From FEN-1088 sp031407985 (lineage in GTDB: Bacteria; Myxococcota_A; Polyangia; Fen-1088), in assembly GCA_031407985.1 (NCBI GenBank), contig JANOJB010000310.1, positions 1 to 8,226 of the forward strand: 8,226 nucleotides of DNA, in the 5' to 3' direction. Positions 1 to 4,701 of the stretch are shown piece after piece. A model generated the notes under the pieces. That model had not been told where the DNA came from, did no database searches, and saw nothing but the letters and a program-made list of their open reading frames with translations. The translations under genes and the position numbers were made by a program. Positions within the stretch are counted from its first letter, which is position 1; the number at the start of each line of letters is the position of its first letter.

Positions 1-597
1 CGGCGTCTGCTCGATGATGGTCACGCGCGATCGTGTGAATGGTTCGAAGTCGGATCCAACAAGGGCGACGCCAGCGTTCGCGATCCACTCACCCAACGTG
101 CAACCGAAATAGCTTGCCAGGTAACAGGGAAGGGCTGGGCCCGTGATCCGTTTTTCAAGAAACGCCAGAACATCCACGGCCTTCGCCAACGGAGTCATCC
201 CGTCGCTGTCGTAACAACTGCCGATCCTGGGGGACATCGGTTCATGTCTTCGGAGTTCGCGGGCATGCGTTTTTGTCGCCACATGAATGTCGACCACGAA
301 GTCCCGCACACGATCAGGTGTCCATGGGGTGTCCTCGTGCCCGGGTGGCGTAACTACGGGTGGCGTGACCGCGAGCGACGCGACCGCGGGCGGCGCAACA
401 GCGGGCGGCGCGATCCGCGAAACCTGCTTTTTCAACAAGGCCGGAGCAGTGGGCAATGCGGGCGCGGAAAGGCGGTTGGGCTCAGCAGCCACGCGCACAG
501 GGGCGGAAGGAGGCACGGGAGGATTACCCTTGTGACAGGCGGTGAGCCAAAGCACCGCGACCAGAACCCTTGCCCGGAAACTGCTGAGAACCATCAT
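1..597 (-). CDS. Proline-rich lipoprotein, 3' end outside window
   Basis: An open frame of 199 codons runs off the left edge, so the C-terminus is missing. The first residues form a lipoprotein signal peptide: a short basic n-region (R8, R10), a hydrophobic stretch VLVAVLWLTA, and a lipobox LTAC with the lipidated Cys at 21. The +2 residue is His, not Asp, so outer-membrane sorting is more likely than inner-membrane retention. Residues 22-90 are a Pro/Ala/Val-rich linker with five imperfect (A/T)PPxV-type units. A folded domain starts near PWTPDRVRDF (91-100) and has cysteines at 128, 158 and 166. The start ATG overlaps the stop of the upstream C39-like peptidase (ATGA), and a good Shine-Dalgarno lies 6 nt upstream; a second ATG follows at once (594). 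I do not recognise the folded domain. The coupling suggests a partner of the peptidase, such as an anchor, inhibitor or immunity protein; that role is inferred. Confidence 0.8.
   Translation of the reverse strand, partial: MMVLSSFRARVLVAVLWLTACHKGNPPVPPSAPVRVAAEPNRLSAPALPTAPALLKKQVSRIAPPAVAPPAVASLAVTPPVVTPPGHEDTPWTPDRVRDFVVDIHVATKTHARELRRHEPMSPRIGSCYDSDGMTPLAKAVDVLAFLEKRITGPALPCYLASYFGCTLGEWIANAGVALVGSDFEPFTRSRVTIIEQTP
343..417 (-). repeat. Five 15-bp tandem units coding the Pro-rich linker
   Basis: Read on the plus strand, five consecutive 15-mers follow the pattern GGGYGGCGYRACnnC, with the middle unit and the last unit diverged. On the minus strand they encode the pentapeptide units of the lipoprotein linker (APPAV, APPAV, ASLAV, TPPVV and the flanking TPP). 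The period is a multiple of three, so unit gain or loss would keep the reading frame and change only linker length. Confidence 0.8.
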
Positions 598-1784
598 GGG
601 CGTTCCTTTCCAAGTACGTAGGCGTGTCTGATTTCTGCCTCCAACTGTTCCCGCGAAATGCGCAACTGTCCCGCCCCAAGGTGCAGCGATTTGTCCTGCA
701 CGACGTTTTCGTCGAGGCGAAGATGAGGCCCCCTGCTTTGGTCCCTACGTCCCGGGTCAACCACGAAAAACCATTCGGCGCCCTTCTCGTCCTTCGCGTA
801 ACCGTTGACGACCACGACGTGGCTCCTGTCGGTGAAGTGACCTTGGCCGGTTCGTCTGTCGACGCCGACGCCAACGACCCCGATACCACCGTTGATGATT
901 CCGTCGCGTAGCGTGTCGACGTTTTCCTTCTGTACCGCGGACGTAGCTGCCGTGTACGTCAGGCCCTGCGCGGCCGCCCAGGCCTTGCCCATGCCGTGCG
1001 CGTCCGATCCGAATCCGGTGGCGGAACCGCTGAACCTTCCCTGGACGGCGAAATCCGCTGTTTGGATAGGGGTCGTGCCGCTTCCGCGAAGGGTGGCGTC
1101 CGCAATCGCCAGCGCCACCGGGGCGCAACCCGACCGATCAAGGGTTCTGGTCTGCCCGGGCACCGGAGGGGATTTCGGATAGGGGTGCTTGGCCCAGCCG
1201 TCGGACGCATCGGCGTACGCTTGGTTGAAATAGGGTGTGTTCTTGGGGAGGTGGATGTCCGTGAACCCCCGCGCCTCAAGCGAGGAGATCGCTCTAGAAT
1301 GCGTGGCTTCGTGGGCCCGAAACTTCTCGTTGGGCAGGAAGACCTGCTGGGCCGCGGACGCGATCGCCGTTTCGGCCACGCGATTTGGCACGCTCTGCGT
1401 CCCGATCGTATTCGCCAGAGTGCCCCCACCCGTTCCGCCGCCCAGGCCGCGCGACAGCCGGGCGGTTTCCATTTCATTCTGAAGGGCGGCCCACACGCCC
1501 CCGCTGACGGTGGTCGTCGCACGCCCGTCGGAACCCCGCCTGGTCGTCGCGATCGAATCGTGGTCCCCGTTGCGATCGACGGAATCCAGCAGATCAAACA
1601 GCTTGGACAGTTCCTCGTCACCGCTGATTGTCCCGTCTTTTCCCGCGATCTCACCAAGGGCAGACCGGGCGATGCCCGCGCGCTGAAGCGTCTCCTCGGT
1701 CCTCGATCCCAGCGCATTCACATCAAGGCGCCCGCCCTCGGCCCCGACCATGGCGACGAACGACTCCCGCGTGATTCGACTCAT
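594..1784 (-). CDS. C39-like cysteine peptidase domain protein
   Basis: This 396-residue protein has a C-terminal papain-fold domain of the C39/C39_2 type. Visible catalytic candidates are Cys220 in DRSGCAPVALA, His322 in DRSHVVVVNGYA and Asp343 in WFFVVDPGR, in the usual Cys-His-Asp order and with typical spacing. Residues 45-80 resemble EF-hand loops (GKDGTISGDEEL and SVDRNGDHDSI), but both are degenerate, so calcium binding is uncertain. Residues 112-122 are a Gly-rich linker. An HEATH sequence (158-162) fits HExxH, perhaps by chance. No signal peptide or membrane segment is seen. The ATG at 1784 is chosen because the frame continues upstream only as Arg/Pro-rich sequence lying across the divergent promoter region; no clear Shine-Dalgarno marks it, and the ATG at 1751 is an alternative. 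The stop overlaps the start of the lipoprotein gene. The substrate is unknown; a toxin or effector, or a cell-wall or protein hydrolase, are possible. Confidence 0.75.
   Translation of the reverse strand: MSRITRESFVAMVGAEGGRLDVNALGSRTEETLQRAGIARSALGEIAGKDGTISGDEELSKLFDLLDSVDRNGDHDSIATTRRGSDGRATTTVSGGVWAALQNEMETARLSRGLGGGTGGGTLANTIGTQSVPNRVAETAIASAAQQVFLPNEKFRAHEATHSRAISSLEARGFTDIHLPKNTPYFNQAYADASDGWAKHPYPKSPPVPGQTRTLDRSGCAPVALAIADATLRGSGTTPIQTADFAVQGRFSGSATGFGSDAHGMGKAWAAAQGLTYTAATSAVQKENVDTLRDGIINGGIGVVGVGVDRRTGQGHFTDRSHVVVVNGYAKDEKGAEWFFVVDPGRRDQSRGPHLRLDENVVQDKSLHLGAGQLRISREQLEAEIRHAYVLGKERP
604..611 (-). promoter_or_regulatory. Ribosome binding site of the lipoprotein gene
   Basis: The minus-strand sequence GGAAAGGA lies 6 nt before the ATG at 597. 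It sits inside the last codons of the C39-like peptidase gene. It supports 597 as the start and translational coupling through the ATGA overlap. Confidence 0.75.
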
Positions 1785-1826
1785 GCCGGCGGTATCGGAA
1801 CAGGCCGGCCGGGGTTGCGTAATCTT

Positions 1827-1846
1827 CGGTCGCGCTCGGTCGCGCT
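1827..1846. repeat. 10-bp direct tandem repeat in divergent promoter region
   Basis: CGGTCGCGCT occurs twice back to back. The pair lies between the inverted hexamers GGTTGC and GCAACC, about 43 bp from the peptidase start and 90 bp from the ORF6N start. A period near one helical turn would suit a protein-binding site, but this is inference. Confidence 0.45.
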
Positions 1847-1904
1847 TGCAACCAGGCAACCTATCAAATCGCGCCGACGCCCCGTTTGGTCGACGGTTTG
1901 AAGA

Positions 1905-1930
1905 ACCATTTGGTTCGATCGTCCGAGAAC
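1905..1930 (+). promoter_or_regulatory. Leader block shared by both ORF6N genes (copy 1)
   Basis: ACCATTTG, ten variable bases, then CCGAGAAC precede the ATG of the first ORF6N gene; the same two blocks with the same 10-base spacing occur at 2721-2746 before the second gene. The duplication therefore included at least the immediate leader. The ATG-proximal bases (AGGTC versus ACCCGTC) differ. Neither leader has a strong Shine-Dalgarno; GAG within the second block is the best candidate. Confidence 0.5.
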
Positions 1931-1935
1931 AGGTC

Positions 1936-2460
1936 ATGGTGAAGGCTGCCCTGGATCCGTTGGAACGTGTTGAGCGCGCGATTCTGGTTCTCCGTGGGCA
2001 CAGGGTGTTGCTGGATGCGGATCTGGCCGAAATGTACGGCGTGGAAACGCGGTCGCTGGTTCAGGCGGTCAAACGCAATCGGGATCGCTTCCCTGAGGAC
2101 TTCATGTTCCAGCTTCAAGAGGACGAGGTCGAACGTCTAAGATCACAACTTGTGATCTTAAAGACTGGGCGCGGACAGCATCGAAAATACCTGCCCTTCG
2201 CCTTCAGTGAGCAGGGCGTCGCCATGCTCTCGACCGTCCTGCGCAGCCCGCGCGCCGTGCAGGTGAACATCGAGATCATGCGGGCGTTCGTGCGGTTGCG
2301 GCAGATGCTGCAAGCCAACGCGGGATTGGCCAGAAAACTGGCGGCCCTGGAAACCAAATACGACGGCCAGTTTCGGGTGGTGTTCGACGCGATTCGGGAA
2401 TTGATGGCGCCGCCGGTGAAGGCCAGGAGACGGATCGGTTTTCGGGGCGAGGGGATGTAG
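1936..2460 (+). CDS. ORF6N (KilA-N-type) DNA-binding protein, copy 1
   Basis: This 174-residue protein starts with an ORF6N domain: ERAILVLRGHRVLLDADLAEMYGVETRSL (about 13-41), then AVKRNRDRFPEDFMFQL (44-60), RSQLVIL (69-75) and KYLPFAFSEQGVAMLS (84-99). The second half is a charged helical segment, NIEIMRAFVRLRQMLQANAG...LAALETKYD, likely a coiled coil or dimerisation region, ending in a basic tail (KARRRIGFRGEGM). The family is common in phages, plasmids and integrated elements and is thought to bind DNA; the target is unknown. ATG 1936 is chosen because family similarity begins within a few residues, as in copy 2, and the leader is shared with copy 2. An earlier in-frame ATG at 1750 would add 62 unrelated residues antisense to the peptidase gene. 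The gene is a close tandem paralogue of 2754-3380 and contains a perfect inverted repeat at codons 68-75. Confidence 0.88.
   Translation: MVKAALDPLERVERAILVLRGHRVLLDADLAEMYGVETRSLVQAVKRNRDRFPEDFMFQLQEDEVERLRSQLVILKTGRGQHRKYLPFAFSEQGVAMLSTVLRSPRAVQVNIEIMRAFVRLRQMLQANAGLARKLAALETKYDGQFRVVFDAIRELMAPPVKARRRIGFRGEGM
2138..2160. repeat. Intragenic perfect inverted repeat, ORF6N copy 1
   Basis: The arms are TAAGATCACAA and TTGTGATCTTA, 11 bp each, around a single central C. The site encodes most of LRSQLVIL (residues 68-75) using CTA, AGA, TCA, CAA and TTA, codons that stand out against the G/C-ending codons on both sides. Copy 2 has a corresponding palindrome at the same codons. It could be an operator bound by the gene's own product, an mRNA hairpin or a recombination site. 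Confidence 0.85.
2260..2332 (+). repeat. 73-bp perfect direct repeat, first copy
   Basis: Identical to 3120-3192 at an offset of 860 bp, inside the 3' halves of the ORF6N genes. Flanking sequence on both sides is similar but not identical. The offset changes from 818 bp (5' part) to 860 bp (3' part) because of the 42-bp insertion in copy 2. Confidence 0.9.
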
Positions 2461-2490
2461 ATCGGAGGGCTGTCGCCAGCGTTCGTTCTG

Positions 2491-2512
2491 CCCGATCGCT
2501 CCCGCGATCGGG
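2491..2512. terminator. Hairpin after ORF6N copy 1, possible terminator
   Basis: CCCGATCGC and GCGATCGGG form a perfect 9-bp stem around a TCCC loop, 31 bp after the stop codon. No T-run follows on either strand, so it may be a transcript-stabilising stem or a protein-binding dyad rather than an intrinsic terminator. Confidence 0.4.
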
Positions 2513-2720
2513 TCAGGTGTCGTAGGGCGGTGGCATTGCCGCGCGCCTTGTCTTCGGTGTCCCGCTGAGACGCGCGCTCACCGCGCTTGGCGAGGCGCAG
2601 ATGCCCAAGAGGCATTGGGCGAAACGGGTCGGCGCCTGCTGAGCAACCTGGGCCTTGGATCGACTTCGCCGCGCTCTCCAAAGCGACCGGTGCGCCGGTA
2701 GTGCGCCGGTGGGGATCAGC

Positions 2721-2746
2721 ACCATTTGACCGGTACGGCCGAGAAC
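2721..2746 (+). promoter_or_regulatory. Leader block shared by both ORF6N genes (copy 2)
   Basis: ACCATTTG and CCGAGAAC, ten bases apart, precede the ATG of the second ORF6N gene and match the leader of the first (1905-1930). Similarity falls away further upstream, which marks the approximate left edge of the duplicated unit. Confidence 0.5.
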
Positions 2747-2753
2747 ACCCGTC

Positions 2754-3380
2754 ATGGCGAAGGCTGATTTGATTCCGGTTGCGCGGGTTGAACGGGCCAT
2801 CCTGGTTCTGCAAGGGCACAAGGTGCTCCTGGACGCGGACCTGGCCGAGATGTACGGCGTCGAGACGCGTGCGCTGGTTCAGGCGGTCAAGCGCAATCGG
2901 GATCGCTTCCCGGCGGACTTCATGTTCCAACTCACGCTGGCGGAGCTGCAACGTTCAAGATCACAATCTGTGATCTTGAACGCGGAAGCTGTTGATATCG
3001 CTGCTGTTGTGTCAAAGCAGAGCCGCAAGCGCGGCCAGAACATCAAGTACCTACCGTTCGCGTTCACTGAACAGGGCGTCGCGATGCTGTCGACGGTCCT
3101 GCGCAGCCCCCGCGCGGTTCAGGTGAACATCGAGATCATGCGGGCGTTCGTGCGGTTGCGGCAGATGCTGCAAGCCAACGCGGGATTGGCCAAGAAACTG
3201 GCGGCCCTGGAAACCAAATATGACGACCAGTTTCGGGTCGTGTTCGACGCGATTCGGGAGTTGATGGCGCCGCCGGTGAAGGGCAGACGGCGGATCGGGT
3301 TTCGGGGAGGGGGGACGTTGGGCGGGGCGGGGGCGGTGCCGACGTCGCGCGAGCGCCGTCGGGATCCTGGCGGTGAGTGA
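2754..3380 (+). CDS. ORF6N (KilA-N-type) DNA-binding protein, copy 2
   Basis: This 208-residue tandem paralogue of the gene at 1936 has the same layout: ORF6N domain from ERAILVLQGHKVLLDADLAE through AVKRNRDRFPADFMFQL, then RSQSVIL (69-75), KYLPFAFTEQGVAMLS (98-113), and a helical C-terminal half. A run of 41 residues from EQGVAML to ANAGLA is identical in both. Two differences stand out. Copy 2 has 14 extra residues (within about 77-93) directly after the palindrome-coded motif. It also reads past the position where copy 1 stops, adding a Gly/Arg-rich tail of about 20 residues that looks like unselected read-through. The ATG at 2754 fits the shared leader and family start. It ends 5 bp from the stop of the convergent HNH gene. 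A DNA-binding or regulatory role is expected from the family; nothing shows a specific target. Confidence 0.87.
   Translation: MAKADLIPVARVERAILVLQGHKVLLDADLAEMYGVETRALVQAVKRNRDRFPADFMFQLTLAELQRSRSQSVILNAEAVDIAAVVSKQSRKRGQNIKYLPFAFTEQGVAMLSTVLRSPRAVQVNIEIMRAFVRLRQMLQANAGLAKKLAALETKYDDQFRVVFDAIRELMAPPVKGRRRIGFRGGGTLGGAGAVPTSRERRRDPGGE
2952..2982. repeat. Intragenic perfect inverted repeat, ORF6N copy 2
   Basis: The arms are CGTTCAAGATCACA and TGTGATCTTGAACG, 14 bp each, around ATC. The site covers codons 67-76 (RSRSQSVILN) and corresponds to the palindrome of copy 1 at a constant offset of 818 bp. One position differs in a compensated way: T2138-A2160 in copy 1 is C2956-G2978 here. Confidence 0.88.
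3120..3192 (+). repeat. 73-bp perfect direct repeat, second copy
   Basis: Identical to 2260-2332. It encodes QVNIEIMRAFVRLRQMLQAN and the next few residues in both proteins. Identity at silent sites is higher here than in the 5' halves, which points to a recent duplication or local gene conversion. Confidence 0.9.
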
Positions 3381-3385
3381 ATGCC

Positions 3386-4429
3386 TCACACCTGTTCGAA
3401 CCGGTACTGGCGGTGCCAGTCGAGGGCGAGAGGGCTGGGTCGCAAGGCGGGATCGTCGGGGACGGCCAGCTCGCGGTCCTTGTATTTCCAGTAGCGGCGG
3501 CCGTTGTTCCAGCGCTCCCTGATCTGCTGGGAAAGGCGCAGGCGATAGCTGGGGCGGCCGGCGGCGGGTGGTTCGATGGTGGCCAGGCCCTTGTCGAACA
3601 GGGTGTGGAACTCCTTGGTCAGGATGATGCCGTTCTGCACGTGGTTGCTCATCGGGCCCAGGTAGGGCTGGATGTGCGCCGCATCCAGTACCGGCTCGGT
3701 GTGTTCGTGGATCGCGCATCGACCGCCGTAGGCCTTCAGCAGGCGTAGGCGAAAGGTCCCCTGGCCTTCGCGATCGATGCGCGTGGCTTCGCGCGTGCGT
3801 CGGAGATCGATGTCGACGGGGACGAACGCCGGGGACAACTCTTGCGGGGGTGTGATTCCGTCGCGGTCGATCGCCTCCAACGGAAAAGCGACGTTCGCGG
3901 GATCGCGCTCGGTTCGACCGCGCTGGACTCCCGAGTCGGCGTAGCCCCTGGAGGTGCCCCACGGAATCCATTGGCGCTCGGGCCAAAAGACAACATCGCG
4001 CAAGACCGTGCAGCCGATGGGCGCCGCCAGCTGGGCGGGCGTACCGCTACCGAGGAGACGCGCCAGTTCGGACAGACTGGGCGCGCCGTTCTTGGCGCCG
4101 AACAGATCCCAGGCGAGGTACACGTCGGCGGGATGGAAGGTCGCGAAGAAGCCGTAGCCGGCGATGCTGCGGGTCGGCGCGGGTAGTCTGAAGAACAGGG
4201 GCTCGGCGGGCGCGAACGCTTTGAGAGGGATCGGGGCCTTCGGAGACCAGAAGTTGACCTCATCAAGTCGGAGCGGCGTGAGGCCGGGTCCGTTGGTGGC
4301 GGCGAGTGTCGAGAGATAGTCGAACCACCTCCGGTGCGTGTGGGCGACGAAGACGCTGGGGTCGGGCACGGGGAAAGTGTAGGGCGGGGCGAGGAGGGAA
4401 AGCGATTGGTGGGCGGCGGATGTCGGCAC
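3386..4429 (-). CDS. HNH endonuclease domain protein
   Basis: Up to 347 residues, with a C-terminal HNH domain of the HNH_2 type. Key features are CAIHEHTEPVLDAAHIQPY with Cys238 and His252, then VQNGIIL with Asn266 and EFHTLFDKGLATI with His275. The N-terminal two thirds contain conserved-looking blocks such as DEVNFWSPK, GYGFFATFHPADVYLAWDLFGAKNGAPSLSEL and GCTVLRDVVFW. This layout resembles putative HNH restriction-type nucleases that carry an N-terminal domain possibly used for target recognition. The start is uncertain. GTG 4429 is the longest supported frame, but its first 20 residues look unlike the rest and have no Shine-Dalgarno. GTG 4369, just before PDPSVFVAHTHRRWFDYLS, fits the usual family start better. 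No methyltransferase is nearby, so it is not a classical restriction-modification pair. It converges on ORF6N copy 2 with a 5-bp gap and is divergent from the AAA+ gene. Nuclease activity is inferred from the motif. Confidence 0.85.
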   Translation of the reverse strand: MPTSAAHQSLSLLAPPYTFPVPDPSVFVAHTHRRWFDYLSTLAATNGPGLTPLRLDEVNFWSPKAPIPLKAFAPAEPLFFRLPAPTRSIAGYGFFATFHPADVYLAWDLFGAKNGAPSLSELARLLGSGTPAQLAAPIGCTVLRDVVFWPERQWIPWGTSRGYADSGVQRGRTERDPANVAFPLEAIDRDGITPPQELSPAFVPVDIDLRRTREATRIDREGQGTFRLRLLKAYGGRCAIHEHTEPVLDAAHIQPYLGPMSNHVQNGIILTKEFHTLFDKGLATIEPPAAGRPSYRLRLSQQIRERWNNGRRYWKYKDRELAVPDDPALRPSPLALDWHRQYRFEQV

Positions 4430-4541
4430 GGTATCGGAAATACCCGTCCTTCGCGTTCACAAAGCACGCGTCGCGATGTTGTCGGACGTACTGCACACCC
4501 CGCGCGTTTTTTAGGTCAACGGGAGATCTCGTCGGGAACGA
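4424..4541 (+). pseudogene. Degraded ORF6N remnant (third copy)
   Basis: The plus strand reads RKYPSFAFTK, matching RKYLPFAFSE of ORF6N copy 1. After a 1-bp deletion the frame shifts, and the next frame reads VAMLSDVLHTPRVF, stop, VN, matching VAMLSTVLRSPRAVQVN of both intact copies, with TAG where the intact genes have CAG. DNA similarity continues weakly through GAGATC near 4523. Everything before the KYLPFAF region, including the palindrome, is absent: that is where the HNH gene begins on the other strand. The fragment is too short and damaged to be functional. Confidence 0.75.
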
Positions 4542-4701
4542 TGCGAGATGCCCAGTTCGGGGAACGGGTGGGGGCAAGGTTCATCCCATCCTCCTTGCTT
4601 GCATCGAAAAAGTGACGAGCACAGCGGGTGGTCGCAAAATCGTAGGGGGGGACCACGAATCCTTCCGTGGCAACCGACGAGCTGGGCTAAGAACCAACCT
4701 G
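4542..4701. promoter_or_regulatory. Leader region upstream of the AAA+ gene
   Basis: About 160 bp with no gene of its own; it should contain the promoter for the ATPase-protease operon, but I cannot assign -35/-10 boxes with confidence. It contains a run of seven G (4645-4651) followed by a small dyad CCACG/CGTGG (4653-4657, 4666-4670). Confidence 0.4.

Larger units (their letters stand above)
1785..1935. promoter_or_regulatory. Divergent intergenic region
   Basis: This 151-bp gap separates the start of the C39-like peptidase gene (minus) from the first ORF6N gene (plus), so it must hold promoters for both unless transcription enters from elsewhere. No convincing -35/-10 pair could be assigned. 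It contains a 10-bp tandem repeat (1827-1846) flanked by GGTTGC (1813-1818) and GCAACC (1848-1853), which are inverted copies of each other. Confidence 0.5.
2461..2753. other. Spacer between the two ORF6N genes
   Basis: This 293-bp stretch has no convincing gene; short frames on either strand lack family features or good start signals. It holds a strong 9-bp hairpin (2491-2512), a weaker one with arms GCCCAA and TTGGGC (2603-2608, 2615-2620), a direct repeat GTGCGCCGGT (2690-2699 and 2701-2710), and the shared ORF6N leader at 2721-2746. Confidence 0.6.

Noticed and set aside
996..1901. 301-codon open frame on the plus strand opposite the C39-like gene
   Set aside because: Arg/Gly-rich composition with no recognisable motifs; typical of an antisense frame over a GC-rich gene.
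1750..1935. Longer N-terminus for ORF6N copy 1 from an earlier ATG
   Set aside because: The extra 62 residues are antisense to the peptidase gene start and the intergenic region, do not resemble the family, and have no counterpart in copy 2.
1785..1937. Longer N-terminus for the C39-like protein from ATG 1937
   Set aside because: The added 51 residues are Arg/Pro-rich and cover the divergent promoter region; the upstream ATG is the complement of the ORF6N start region.
2138..2160. Palindrome as a CRP-type site
   Set aside because: The half-sites TCACA and TGTGA occur in the inverse order to the TGTGA-N6-TCACA consensus, and the site is deep in a coding region.
3051..3986. 311-codon frame on the minus strand spanning ORF6N copy 2 and the HNH gene
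   Set aside because: Extremely Arg/Pro/His-rich, crosses two better-supported genes, and has no family motif.
4306..4701. Upstream extension of the AAA+ gene
   Set aside because: The extension reads through antisense HNH sequence and the ORF6N remnant; family-like sequence starts at ATG 4702.
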